A DNA stretch of 64,000 bases from Thiomicrorhabdus sp. zzn3 (GTDB lineage: Bacteria > Pseudomonadota > Gammaproteobacteria > Thiomicrospirales > Thiomicrospiraceae), in contig NZ_JARUQS010000001.1 of assembly GCF_029767755.1 (NCBI RefSeq), positions 806,001 to 870,000 on the forward strand, written 5' to 3'. Under the pieces are notes generated by a model that worked only from the letters and a program-made list of their open reading frames with translations, was not told the DNA's origin and ran no database searches. Position numbers and translations under genes: made by a program. Shown piece by piece: positions 44,104 through 53,413 of the stretch (position 1 is the stretch's first letter; each line of letters starts with the position of its first letter).

Positions 44104-44734
44104 AGAGTTTGTCCCCGTGTTCGTTAACCAGTTGCAAGGTGCGTTTTACCGCTTGCACCACGGCACGCGGTGTAATCGTGGCGCCGGTGAACTGGTCAAA
44201 GTCGCCACCGTCCTTTTTAACCGCCCAGCGTGGGTCGTTGTTGTCACGCAAGTTGCGCCCGTCAAATTCCATGATCCATGGGCTTTTCTCCGCTTCGATC
44301 TTGTCGCCGAGCCCGGGAGTCTCTTTGTGTTTCAATACCCGCACGCCGGCAATACGCCCATCGCTCAGTACGCCCACTAGAAGATAGATATTTCCGCTGT
44401 ATCCATTTGGTGCTATGGCCGGCAGTACCAGGCCTGCCGGATTTCCATTTTTACGCGCTCGATAAATGGTCACCGGTGAGGTGGCACCCAAAGACTCCAA
44501 CCACGGCGTTTGAGTGATGGTCAAGGTATCCTTCATCGGCTGATTGTCGTAGTATTCGGACGGCATAACCTGGTCAAGCAGGGTTTGCAGGGTTTGCTGT
44601 TCCGCTTCGGTAATCACCGGATCTGTCAGGGATTTGATGCCCAGCAACAGCAAGATACTGAGCAACACAAACGCACTGAGCTTGCCTGCTGAGCGCAGCA
44701 TAATCTGTATAAGAGGCGTAGAAGGGGCTGACAT
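44096..44734 (-). CDS. rnfG: Rnf complex subunit RnfG
   Basis: A 212-residue subunit with one N-terminal helix and a periplasmic domain carrying covalent FMN. The flavinylation motif is [15 protein letters not shown] 44734 (MSAPSTP), preceded by GGGAAG, follows the rnfD stop; the longer open frame overlaps rnfD. The protein passes electrons within the Rnf complex. Confidence 0.94.
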   Translation of the reverse strand: MSAPSTPLIQIMLRSAGKLSAFVLLSILLLLGIKSLTDPVITEAEQQTLQTLLDQVMPSEYYDNQPMKDTLTITQTPWLESLGATSPVTIYRARKNGNPAGLVLPAIAPNGYSGNIYLLVGVLSDGRIAGVRVLKHKETPGLGDKIEAEKSPWIMEFDGRNLRDNNDPRWAVKKDGGDFDQFTGATITPRAVVQAVKRTLQLVNEHGDKLYE

Positions 44735-44750
44735 ACTCAATTCTTCCCTG

Positions 44751-45791
44751 TTAACCTTTGAGCTTGTGTCCGAAGACGCGCGGTTGGGTATATTGGTCAA
44801 TTAGGGGGACCGCAATATTCATCAACAGGATCGCAAAAGCGATGCCGTCCGGAAAGGCGCCCCAGTTTCGAATCACGTACACCAGAATGCCGATGCCACA
44901 AGCGTAAACCAACTTGCCGCGAGGCGTGGTGCTGGCGGTCACTGGATCGGTGATGATAAAGAAGGCCGCGAGCATGGTGCCGCCGGAAAGCAGGACAAAA
45001 CTCACCGGCGGATAGAGTGTCGGGTCAACTTGGTGGAAGATAAATGCCATGCCGGCTAGCGCACCCAAAAAAGCCACCGGAAACTGCCAGCTAATGACGC
45101 CGGACAAAACCATCCATAATCCGCCCAGTAAAAACGCGAGATTGATCCATGCCCAGGCACTTAAGCCAAACAGTAACCCGTATGGCTCCCTGTTAAGCGT
45201 CTCAAGCGCTGTCACCCCTTGGGTAAGGGAGGTTTTAAGTTCACCCAAAGGGGTCGCGCCGGTGAACATGTCCATGGTGTGAGTATGTGCAGCGCCATTG
45301 AAAATGATCTGTGCCGACTCAATCAAGCCGAGTGTGGAGCCGGTGATATCCAACGGCATGGTCCACTGGGTCATCTGTACCGGGAAAGAAATCAGCAGGA
45401 AGGCATAGCCAAGCATCGCCGGGTTAAAGGGGTTGTAGCCCAGCCCACCGTAGAGATGCTTGCCGAAAATCAGAGCAAAAGCACTGCCCGATACCACCAC
45501 CCACCAAGGGGCTTCCGGAGGAATGCAGAAAACGAGCCCGGTTACGGTAATCAGCGCACTCAGGTCGCTCATAAATGGCCACACCGGACGGCCACGCAAT
45601 TTCAACATGCTATATTCAACGACAATAAACGTGGCAACCGCCAGCATCCATTGAATGACGATCCCAAAACCAAACAGATAAATATGCGCCATCAATGCTG
45701 GAAAAGCAGCGATTTGCACCTGCATCATGACTTTGCGCACATTTTGATTATTGTGTGCATAGGGTGAGGAGGAGAGCATGGACCGATTCAC
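44751..45791 (-). CDS. rnfD: Rnf complex subunit RnfD
   Basis: A 346-residue polytopic inner-membrane subunit. Signatures are GGLGYNPFNPAMLGYAFLL, the covalent FMN site FTGATPLGELK, and the closing ITDPVTASTTPRGKL...GIAFAILLMN. It lies immediately after rnfC and before rnfG in the standard order. Confidence 0.95.
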   Translation of the reverse strand: MNRSMLSSSPYAHNNQNVRKVMMQVQIAAFPALMAHIYLFGFGIVIQWMLAVATFIVVEYSMLKLRGRPVWPFMSDLSALITVTGLVFCIPPEAPWWVVVSGSAFALIFGKHLYGGLGYNPFNPAMLGYAFLLISFPVQMTQWTMPLDITGSTLGLIESAQIIFNGAAHTHTMDMFTGATPLGELKTSLTQGVTALETLNREPYGLLFGLSAWAWINLAFLLGGLWMVLSGVISWQFPVAFLGALAGMAFIFHQVDPTLYPPVSFVLLSGGTMLAAFFIITDPVTASTTPRGKLVYACGIGILVYVIRNWGAFPDGIAFAILLMNIAVPLIDQYTQPRVFGHKLKG

Positions 45792-48095
45792 TTATTTATC
45801 TCCCTGTTGCGACTCGTTGGCGGCATTGCGTTTTTGTGCGGCGCGGTTACGTGCCGCTTCAATCGCTTTTTTGCGTTTATCTTCATCCGGCTTCGGCGTT
45901 GCTGTATTTTCGGTTTGCTCGGTTTTTGACGGTGAAGCCGCTTTGCGTTTTGCCACTGCCTCTTTGGCCGCTTTAATCGCCGCTCTACGGGCGGTTTCTT
46001 TTTCAGAAGCCGGTGTACTTGTGGTGGTTTCGGTTAACTCGGTTGCTGCCGTAGTGTTATCCTTCACATCGGCTTGTTGAGGGAAGGCAGAATCTGAACA
46101 GGCCTGCTCAGTTTCCATTTCTGCCATCGGCTGTAACTCTGCTTTTTTGGCTGCGGCACGCTTTTTAGCCGCTTCGATCGCACGTTGACGCGCATCCTTT
46201 TTTGCAGATGTAACCTCAGAAGCACTCTCCGTTGAGGCTTGTTTTTTGGCCTGAGTGCGTTTTTGCGCGGCTTTCATGGCCGCAGCCTTGGCAGCCGATT
46301 TAGCATCCGGTTTTTTTTCGTCCTGTTCAGATTTGGGCGGCTCACGATTGACTTTTGAGCTTGCCGAAGACTCCTCATTCTTTTGCTGCGCTTTTTGCGC
46401 AGCGGCTTTTTTAGCCGCTTCAATCGCTTTCAAGCGTGCAGGTGGAATGGGCGGGTTGTTTGAGTCGTCAGATTTTTGAGACTGCTTCTGTGCGGCCGCT
46501 CTTTTGGCTGCAGCTGCACGAGCTGCCTCTGCGGCCGATTTGGCTGTAGCCTCTGGTTTTTTAGCGGATGGGCTTTCTTCGGCAAGCGCCTCTTTTTTGA
46601 CCGCTTCTTTTTTGGCTTTCAAACGGGCTTCACGTTCCCGTTTTTCGCGCTCGATACGTGCCAATTTGAACTCGTGGCGCTGCTTAGCCAGTTCGGTGGC
46701 TTTTTCCTCCGCATGCATGGCCTTGATTTCCGATTTGGCATGACGATAGTACTGTACCAATGGGATGTGGCTTGGGCAGACATAGCTGCAGCAACCACAC
46801 TCGATACAATCGAAAACATTGAGCTTTTCTACCTTATCGTATTCGTGCGCTTGAGTGTGCCAGTACATTTGTTGCGGGAGCAGATTAACCGGACAGGCCT
46901 GCATACATTCGCCGCAGCGAATGCATGGCATTTGCATTGCAACCGGTTCAGGCGGGTTGGCGAGAATGCAGTTGGTGGTTTTGATTACCGGAACATCGTT
47001 GTTCTGCACCTGGAATCCCATCATCGGTCCGCCCATCACCAAGGGGTAATCAAGCGTCACTTTCGGCTCAGCCAGTTCGGCCAGTGCTGAAAAGGGGGTG
47101 CCGATGAGGGCATGAATATTAAACGGTTTATTCAAGCCGAGTCCGGAAACGGTGACCAAGCGTGAGGTGAGCGGTTCGCCATGCACGACCGCACGATAGA
47201 TGGCTGCGTAAGTAGCGACATTCATCATCAACAGACCGAGATCGACCGCATGCGCTTTGTGTGGCATTTCCACCCCGGTCAACTCCAGTGTCAGCTGTTT
47301 TTGTCCGCCCATTGGGTAAACGGTTTCCACGCTACGGATTTCAACCGGCGTATTGGATGCCGCTTCCTGCATGGCCCGAATCGCTTCGGGTTTATTGGTT
47401 TCAATGCCGCAGATGATTTTGCTCGCACCCAGGGCGTGGGCGGTAATCAGAGCACCTTGTACAATCTCTTGCGCCCGGGTTTGCATCAGCAGGTCATCGC
47501 AGGTAATGAAAGGTTCACATTCGGCTCCATTGATTAGCAGGGTGTGGATTTTGCCACGCTGATTTGGAATTTTGGCATAAGTCGGAAAGCCGGCTCCGCC
47601 CATACCGACAATCCCCGCATGCAGAAGGGTGGATTTGAGTGCTTCGGGGGAACCGGGATGCGAGCCGTCTACTTCCAAAGCGTTCACAATGGCTTCATCA
47701 AGGCCGTCCGGCTGCAGAACAATGCATTGATCCTGTAAGCCCGAAGGGTGAGGCAAAGTCATCGGTTGAATGGCCATTACGGTACCGGAAGTCGGCGCAT
47801 GAACCGGTACGATTAGCGCTTTTTGGGGATCTTTGGAGGCCTGAGCCAACAGCTGGTTTTTTTTGACGCGCTCGCCGACCTTCACCAAGGTTTCTGCCGG
47901 TAATCCGACGGGTTGTTCTAATGGCAGAATCAATTTTTCGGGGATAAAGGCTTTGCGAATCGGCTGTGTGGCTGACAGGGATTTATAGTATTGCGGAAAG
48001 ACGCCACCATGGAAGCGGTGAAGCCAACGCTTGGAAGCCGGGTACAGTTTTGCCAAAAAACGCAAGGCTACGCTCAACAGATTCGATGGGTTCAT
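45792..48095 (-). CDS. rnfC: Rnf complex subunit RnfC with long Ala/Lys-rich tail
   Basis: A 767-residue subunit, the NADH-side component of Rnf. The first 440 residues hold the SLBB/flavin part with [12 protein letters not shown] and two [4Fe-4S] motifs ([24 protein letters not shown]). The remaining 300 or so residues are low complexity, with repeats of the kind [12 protein letters not shown] ([50 protein letters not shown]). Long tails like this are known in gammaproteobacterial RnfC, of unclear role. ATG 48095 has GGAGG just upstream; the longer frame is discarded. It overlaps rnfB by four bases. Confidence 0.94.
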   Translation of the reverse strand: MNPSNLLSVALRFLAKLYPASKRWLHRFHGGVFPQYYKSLSATQPIRKAFIPEKLILPLEQPVGLPAETLVKVGERVKKNQLLAQASKDPQKALIVPVHAPTSGTVMAIQPMTLPHPSGLQDQCIVLQPDGLDEAIVNALEVDGSHPGSPEALKSTLLHAGIVGMGGAGFPTYAKIPNQRGKIHTLLINGAECEPFITCDDLLMQTRAQEIVQGALITAHALGASKIICGIETNKPEAIRAMQEAASNTPVEIRSVETVYPMGGQKQLTLELTGVEMPHKAHAVDLGLLMMNVATYAAIYRAVVHGEPLTSRLVTVSGLGLNKPFNIHALIGTPFSALAELAEPKVTLDYPLVMGGPMMGFQVQNNDVPVIKTTNCILANPPEPVAMQMPCIRCGECMQACPVNLLPQQMYWHTQAHEYDKVEKLNVFDCIECGCCSYVCPSHIPLVQYYRHAKSEIKAMHAEEKATELAKQRHEFKLARIEREKREREARLKAKKEAVKKEALAEESPSAKKPEATAKSAAEAARAAAAKRAAAQKQSQKSDDSNNPPIPPARLKAIEAAKKAAAQKAQQKNEESSASSKVNREPPKSEQDEKKPDAKSAAKAAAMKAAQKRTQAKKQASTESASEVTSAKKDARQRAIEAAKKRAAAKKAELQPMAEMETEQACSDSAFPQQADVKDNTTAATELTETTTSTPASEKETARRAAIKAAKEAVAKRKAASPSKTEQTENTATPKPDEDKRKKAIEAARNRAAQKRNAANESQQGDK

Positions 48096-48640
48096 TTGCC
48101 CTCCTGAATCGTTTGGGGTTCGGGCCACTTCCAGTTTTTGGTGGTGACTTCAACCGGGCGCATTTCAATACAATCCACCGGGCACACAGGGACACATTTT
48201 TCACAGCCGGTGCACTCTTTCTCGATGACGGTATGCATCTGTTTGGTGGCCCCTAAAATCGCATCAACCGGACACTCTTTGATGCACAATACGCAGCCAA
48301 TGCAGAGGTCTTCGTCAATAAAAGCGACTTCTTTGGGTTTGGGTTCCGCCGCACCTTCTGCCATCGGCTTCTGTTCCAAGCCGGTGATTTCTGAAATTTC
48401 GATCATTACCTCGTTACCGCCCGGAATACACAAATTGACCTCTGCTTCACCATTAGCCAGTGCTTCGGCATAAGGGCGGCATCCCGGGTAGCCGCATTGC
48501 CCACACTGCGTTTGCGGCAGAACCTTGTCGATCTGGTCGGCCATCGGGTTGCCTTCCACTTTGAAACGCACCGAGGCATAGCCCAGCAAAATGCCGAACA
48601 GTAACGCCAAGCCCAGAAAAATCAGAACCGCTTCGATCAT
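48092..48640 (-). CDS. rnfB: Rnf complex subunit RnfB
   Basis: A 182-residue iron-sulfur subunit. An N-terminal helix ([19 protein letters not shown]) anchors it. A four-Cys cluster ([19 protein letters not shown]) and two ferredoxin-like [4Fe-4S] sites ([15 protein letters not shown] and [15 protein letters not shown]) follow. It accepts electrons from, or gives them to, ferredoxin. It overlaps both rnfA and rnfC by ATGA. Confidence 0.97.
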   Translation of the reverse strand: MIEAVLIFLGLALLFGILLGYASVRFKVEGNPMADQIDKVLPQTQCGQCGYPGCRPYAEALANGEAEVNLCIPGGNEVMIEISEITGLEQKPMAEGAAEPKPKEVAFIDEDLCIGCVLCIKECPVDAILGATKQMHTVIEKECTGCEKCVPVCPVDCIEMRPVEVTTKNWKWPEPQTIQEGK

Positions 48641-49221
48641 TTAACCAACCCGCCAAAGCCCATAAACGCCATGGACATCAGGCCTGCTGTGATCAAGGCG
48701 ATCGGTGCGCCTTTAAAGGGGGTGGGCACATCGGAGGCGTCCACACGCTCACGGATGGAAGCGAACAAAATCATCACCAAGGTAAAGCCGACAGCGGCGC
48801 CAAAGCCGTAGACGGCGGACTCAATGAAGTCGTTTTTTTCCCCTACGTTCAACAGGGCGACACCGAGCACGGCGCAGTTGGTGGTGATTAACGGGAGATA
48901 GATGCCTAACACCTGATAAAGCACCGGGCTGGTTTTGTGAATCGCCATTTCGGTAAAGCCAACCACTGCGGCAATGGCGAGAATAAAGCCGATGGTTTGC
49001 AGGTATTCAAGACCGAAGGGGTGCAGCAGGTAGGTGTAGATAATGTAGCTGAGCACGGAAGAGAGTGTCATGACAAAGGTGGTGGCCAATCCCATCCCCA
49101 ATGCCGCATCGGTTTTCTTGGAGACGCCCATAAAAGGGCATAAGCCAAGAAACTTAACCAGTACAAAGTTGTTTACCAGCACGGTGCTGATCAGAATTAA
49201 CACATATTCTTGCATAAACAC
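48637..49221 (-). CDS. rnfA: Rnf complex subunit RnfA
   Basis: A 194-residue inner-membrane subunit with six helices, first of the rnf genes. Signatures include [19 protein letters not shown] at the start and [17 protein letters not shown] in the middle, each supplying one Cys that in studied complexes helps hold a membrane Fe-S cluster with RnfE. It follows metG by 24 bases, so the rnf operon may be co-transcribed with metG. Confidence 0.96.
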   Translation of the reverse strand: MFMQEYVLILISTVLVNNFVLVKFLGLCPFMGVSKKTDAALGMGLATTFVMTLSSVLSYIIYTYLLHPFGLEYLQTIGFILAIAAVVGFTEMAIHKTSPVLYQVLGIYLPLITTNCAVLGVALLNVGEKNDFIESAVYGFGAAVGFTLVMILFASIRERVDASDVPTPFKGAPIALITAGLMSMAFMGFGGLVK

Positions 49222-49245
49222 TCGATTCCGTTAATGAGCGTGGGG

Positions 49246-51321
49246 CTATTTGACTCGCATGCCCGGTTGCGCCCCCTCATCCGGCGAAAGCACAAACAGG
49301 TCTTTGCCGCCAGGCCCTGCTGCCAGCACCATGCCTTCGGATAGGCCAAAACGCATTTTACGTGGTTTTAAGTTGGCGACCATAACGGTCATTTTACCGA
49401 TTAACTGCTCAGGCTCGTAAGCCGATTTGATCCCGGCAAACACCTGACGTTTCTCGAAACCAATATCCAACGTCAGTTTGAGCAGCTTGTTGGCTTCCGG
49501 AACGGTCTCTGCATTAATGATTTTGGCGACGCGTAAATCAATTTTAGCAAAGTCGTCAATCGTGATTTCTTCAGCCAACGGGTCAAAATCGGCCGCCGGT
49601 TTTGATGCTTGTAGGGCTGCGTCAGAAGATGCGGCAGCCAGCGTCTGTTTGGAATCATCAACCATTTTTTCAATCTGCTCCATTTCGACACGTGTTAACA
49701 GCGCTTTAAATTTGTTAATTTCATGTCCCATTAGCGGGGTGGCCACATCAGACCAATGCCACTCGCTTAAGTTTAAGAATTGCTTCGCTTTATTCGCCGT
49801 ATCCGGAATGACCGGCGCCAAATACGTCATGAGGATACGGAACAGGTTGATGCCAACACTCACGGATTCATGCAGTTCTTTTTCTTTGCCTTCTTCTTTG
49901 GCCAACACCCAAGGGGCGGTTTCGGCAATGTACTCATTAGCGCGATCCGCCAAAGCCATGATCTCGCGCATCGCCTGACCGTATTCACGCTTCTCGTAAA
50001 GCTCAGCGATCATCTCGGCTTCATTGGCAAAACCGTCATAAATAGATTGCGCTTCAGCCGTCCAGCTCGTGGCCAGTTTGCCATCAAATTTTTTCACAAC
50101 AAATCCGGCACAGCGGCTGGCGATATTGACCACTTTGCCTACCAGGTCGGAATTCACACGTTGTGCGAAATCCTCCAGATTGAGATCGATGTCATCAATG
50201 CGGCTGGTCAGCTTGGCAGCAAAGTAGTAACGCAGATATTCCGGGTTTAAATGGTCCAAATAGGTTTTGGCCATAATAAAAGTACCGCGGGATTTGGACA
50301 TTTTTTGGCCGTCTACAGTCAGGAAGCCGTGGGCGTAGATCGCATCCGGGGTTCTGAAGCCCGCACCTGCAAGCATAGCCGGCCAGAAGAGGGCGTGGAA
50401 GTAGATGATGTCTTTACCGATGAAGTGGTAGAGTTCGGCCTCACTGTCCGCCGCCCAGTAGTCGTCAAAGTGTAATCCGCTTTTTTCGCAGTAAGCTTTA
50501 AAGCTGGCCATGTAGCCAACTGGCGCATCCAGCCAGACATAAAAGTATTTGTCTTTTTCCCCTGGAATTTGGAATCCGAAATAGGGCGCGTCACGCGAAA
50601 TGTCCCAACCCCGCAGACCGGATTCAAACCATTCGTCGAGTTTATTGGCGATCTGTGATTGCAGGTGGCCTTGGTGGGTCCAGTTTTTGAGCATTTCTTC
50701 AAAGTGCGCCAGTTCGAAAAACAGGTGGTCAGTTTCTTTTTCAACCGGTGTTGCGCCGGATACGACCGATTTCGGGTTTAGCAGCTCTGTCGGGCTGTAA
50801 GTCGCTCCGCACACTTCACAGTTGTCGCCATACTGATCGTCAGCCTTACACTTAGGACAGGTTCCCTTGATAAAACGGTCCGGCAAGAACATCTCTTTTT
50901 GAGGATCGTAGAACTGTTTAATGGTTTTACGGCTGATATGGCCTTTTTCTTTTAGTTGGGTGTAGATGTAGCCGGCCAGCTCTTCGTTTTCTGGAGAGTT
51001 AGTGCTGTGATAGTGATCAAAACCAATGTGGAATCCGGCAAAGTCAGCCTGGTGTTCTTTCGATGAGCGTTCGATCAATGTCTCGGGCGTAATGCCTTCG
51101 GATTGCGCGCGCAACATGATCGGGGTTCCGTGAGCATCATCCGCACAGACATAAGTACACTGGTGCCCGCGCATTTTCTGAAAACGAGCCCAAATATCCG
51201 TTTGAATGTATTCAACCAGATGGCCCAGGTGAATCGGCCCGTTAGCATAAGGCAGGGCGCTGGTGATCAGGATTTTTCGAGGCGAAGAATTGGTAGTTTG
51301 CTCACGGACTGTGTCAGACAT
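49246..51321 (-). CDS. metG: Methionyl-tRNA synthetase
   Basis: A 691-residue class I synthetase. HIGH motif in [15 protein letters not shown], a zinc knuckle [23 protein letters not shown] in [12 protein letters not shown], the anticodon-binding helical part, and a C-terminal tRNA-binding EMAP-II-like domain ([13 protein letters not shown] to the end). The upstream ATG at 51342 is possible, but the tract before it is not MetG-like. I chose ATG 51321 (MSDTVRE). Confidence 0.97.
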   Translation of the reverse strand: MSDTVREQTTNSSPRKILITSALPYANGPIHLGHLVEYIQTDIWARFQKMRGHQCTYVCADDAHGTPIMLRAQSEGITPETLIERSSKEHQADFAGFHIGFDHYHSTNSPENEELAGYIYTQLKEKGHISRKTIKQFYDPQKEMFLPDRFIKGTCPKCKADDQYGDNCEVCGATYSPTELLNPKSVVSGATPVEKETDHLFFELAHFEEMLKNWTHQGHLQSQIANKLDEWFESGLRGWDISRDAPYFGFQIPGEKDKYFYVWLDAPVGYMASFKAYCEKSGLHFDDYWAADSEAELYHFIGKDIIYFHALFWPAMLAGAGFRTPDAIYAHGFLTVDGQKMSKSRGTFIMAKTYLDHLNPEYLRYYFAAKLTSRIDDIDLNLEDFAQRVNSDLVGKVVNIASRCAGFVVKKFDGKLATSWTAEAQSIYDGFANEAEMIAELYEKREYGQAMREIMALADRANEYIAETAPWVLAKEEGKEKELHESVSVGINLFRILMTYLAPVIPDTANKAKQFLNLSEWHWSDVATPLMGHEINKFKALLTRVEMEQIEKMVDDSKQTLAAASSDAALQASKPAADFDPLAEEITIDDFAKIDLRVAKIINAETVPEANKLLKLTLDIGFEKRQVFAGIKSAYEPEQLIGKMTVMVANLKPRKMRFGLSEGMVLAAGPGGKDLFVLSPDEGAQPGMRVK

Positions 51322-51646
51322 ATTTTTTAACGATCCATTCATGTAATCAAAATAATAACGCGGCCTTTCCTTCCTTTTACATAGAGGAAGTTTTGCGGTT
51401 ACTGAGTTATGTTTTTTAAGACCGGTTCTGTTTGGAATTAACCGGATATTATAGCGGTTTTGACTGGGCGGGTGTGTTTTATCTTTTGTGGTTTTGAGGG
51501 CTTTTTCCATCCCAAATGGCGGTGATTAACCTGAATCGTAACAAGTCGTTGTGAGGTATGCGCTCAAAAATAAATCAGCTTATTATGGTTTGCAAGGTTT
51601 GGGTGGTCCCATATAATAAGTAATTATATTTAGCTGATAAAAAGAA
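51322..51646. other. Divergent intergenic region between metG and STAS genes
   Basis: A 325-base stretch without a gene. It contains a minus-strand TATAAT at 51448-51453 that may belong to metG, and a good plus-strand promoter at 51590-51617 before the STAS gene. I see no RNA gene. Confidence 0.55.
51590..51617 (+). promoter_or_regulatory. Sigma-70-type promoter of the STAS gene
   Basis: TTGCAA (51590-51595), a 16-base spacer and TATAAT (51612-51617), about 30 bases before the STAS start. Confidence 0.7.
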
Positions 51647-51958
51647 GTGAGTGCTGTGGGTGTTGAATGTCAGGTTTCCGGAAAATATGTGACGATTTCA
51701 GTGGATGGCAGTTTTGATGTGAGTTGTTATGATATGTTCAACAATTCATACAAAAGCTACCTTGATCAAGCTGGTTCAATGTTTATTATCGATATGGCTC
51801 GCACCACCTATATGGATAGTTCGGCCTTGGGGATGTTGTTATTGTTACGAGAGCGTACCGGCGGAGATAAGAAAAGGATTAAGATTGTCAATGTCGGAAA
51901 ACCGGTGATGGAGATACTGAAGGTGGCTCATTTCGACCAGTTGTTCGATATCGAGTAG
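51647..51958 (+). CDS. STAS-domain anti-anti-sigma factor-like protein
   Basis: A 103-residue single STAS domain (SpoIIAA/RsbV type). The landmark is MDSSALGMLLLL, where one of the Ser residues is the phosphorylation site in the family, followed by KIVNVGKPVMEILKVAHFDQLFDI. Such proteins cycle between phosphorylated and free forms to titrate an anti-sigma kinase. A receiver-PP2C phosphatase of the matching type is encoded at 38044. No anti-sigma kinase gene is adjacent. The start is a GTG at 51647. Confidence 0.92.
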   Translation: MSAVGVECQVSGKYVTISVDGSFDVSCYDMFNNSYKSYLDQAGSMFIIDMARTTYMDSSALGMLLLLRERTGGDKKRIKIVNVGKPVMEILKVAHFDQLFDIE

Positions 51959-51984
51959 CTTGGAAAAAATAACCGTTTAAATTG

Positions 51985-52010
51985 AAAAGCGCTCCTGTGA
52001 GCGCTTTTTT
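51985..52010. terminator. Bidirectional terminator between STAS and mrp genes
   Basis: AAAAGCGCTC (51985-51994), loop CTGT, GAGCGCTTTTTT (51999-52010). Its flanks give T runs on both strands, so it can end both convergent transcripts. Confidence 0.9.
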
Positions 52011-52021
52011 GTTTAATAGGT

Positions 52022-53146
52022 TCAAGTATTGTGAATTTCGATTTTAGGGAACAAGTTGCCGTAATTACGTTTACTGACGCCGATTTTGGCGCTCACTTCA
52101 TGTGCGATGTGTCGATATTTTTGGGCAATAGCACTATTGGGGTCGGCGGTTACCGTCGGTTTGCCGTTGTCAGCTTCTTCGCGAATACGTTTTTCAAGTG
52201 GCAATGAACCTAAGAAATCCACATGATAGGTTTGCGCGAGTGTTTCACCGCCTTTTTCGCCGAAAATAGCCTCTTCGTGCCCGCACTGGCTGCAGATGTG
52301 CGTGGACATGTTTTCAATGATTCCAAGGATTGGAATTTCGACCTTTTCGAACATCTTGAGGCCTTTTTTGGCGTCAATCAGCGACACCTGTTGCGGCGTG
52401 GTGACAATGATGGAGCCGGTGACCGGGATCTGCTGTGCCAAAGTAAGTTGGACATCCCCGGTGCCAGGCGGCAGGTCGATAATCAGGTAATCCAAATCTT
52501 CCCATGCGGTTTCTTTAAGCAGTTGGGTGAGTGTCTGGGTTACAATCGGGCCGCGCCAGATCATTGGAGAATCTTCCTCAATCAATGCACCGATGGACAT
52601 GACCTGCAGCCCATAGGCCTGTAACGGTTTCATGGTTTTGCCATCTTCGGATTGCGGTTTTTCGTGGATGCCAAGCATGGTGGGAATGCTTGGACCATAG
52701 ATGTCCGCGTCCAAAAGGCCGACACGAGCGCCTTCCTGTTGCAGAGCCAGCGCCAAGTTCACGCTGGTAGTGGATTTTCCTACTCCGCCCTTGCCAGAGG
52801 CGACGGCGATGATGTTTTTAATGTTCGGCAGCGGCGTGGCGCCTTTTTGGACGTCATGAGAGACGATTTTGGTTTGCCAGTTTACACGGACCTGTTTAAT
52901 CTCGTCAATCTGCTCCAAATGGTGAGACAAGGTTTGCTCGATTGCCGGCCACAGGCTTTTGCAGGGATAAGGCATGCTGACTGATAGAGTGAGTTCGCCT
53001 TTTTTAAATTGCATGTCATCGACGGCTTTTAACGACAGCAAATCTTTTTGAGTGATCGGATCCAGAGTTGTTTTTAGTTGGTTTTCAACTGCTTGTTGAA
53101 GCGCTTCCGTCAAACCGTTACCAAAAAGTTTGTTAAGTAATCCCAC
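52022..53146 (-). CDS. mrp: Mrp/ApbC family iron-sulfur cluster carrier ATPase
   Basis: A 374-residue P-loop NTPase. An N-terminal DUF59-like domain (about 15-90) is followed by the deviant Walker A ASGKGGVGKSTTSVNLA, switch DADIYGPS, DLPPGTGDVQLT, and the C-terminal Cys pair CSQC that binds a [4Fe-4S] cluster. It likely delivers Fe-S clusters to apoproteins. Convergent with the STAS gene. Confidence 0.94.
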   Translation of the reverse strand: MGLLNKLFGNGLTEALQQAVENQLKTTLDPITQKDLLSLKAVDDMQFKKGELTLSVSMPYPCKSLWPAIEQTLSHHLEQIDEIKQVRVNWQTKIVSHDVQKGATPLPNIKNIIAVASGKGGVGKSTTSVNLALALQQEGARVGLLDADIYGPSIPTMLGIHEKPQSEDGKTMKPLQAYGLQVMSIGALIEEDSPMIWRGPIVTQTLTQLLKETAWEDLDYLIIDLPPGTGDVQLTLAQQIPVTGSIIVTTPQQVSLIDAKKGLKMFEKVEIPILGIIENMSTHICSQCGHEEAIFGEKGGETLAQTYHVDFLGSLPLEKRIREEADNGKPTVTADPNSAIAQKYRHIAHEVSAKIGVSKRNYGNLFPKIEIHNT

Positions 53147-53293
53147 TGAGAATCCTTTTGTTCTTTTTTGAAAGATGCCTATTTTATCAGTTGAAGGCGG
53201 TTTAAAAAAACGCCATCTTTAGAAGGGAATCTTTGCGCCTTTTTAGAGTTGTAGATAAATGCGGCTTGAGGCAAAGGCAAGGTTTTTGGATGG

Positions 53294-53299
53294 TATAAT
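53294..53299 (+). promoter_or_regulatory. Possible -10 element for mutL
   Basis: TATAAT at 53294-53299, 115 bases before the mutL ATG. No good -35 at the right distance. Confidence 0.35.
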
Positions 53300-53413
53300 C
53301 CATTTATTGTTTTTTTTGTGATTAAACGTTCTGGTTTAAATTAGGTGTTAATAGGAATGCTTTTGAACGCTTCGAATGCTTGTCTGGTATCCCTTTGCGG
53401 GGTAAATGATTAG

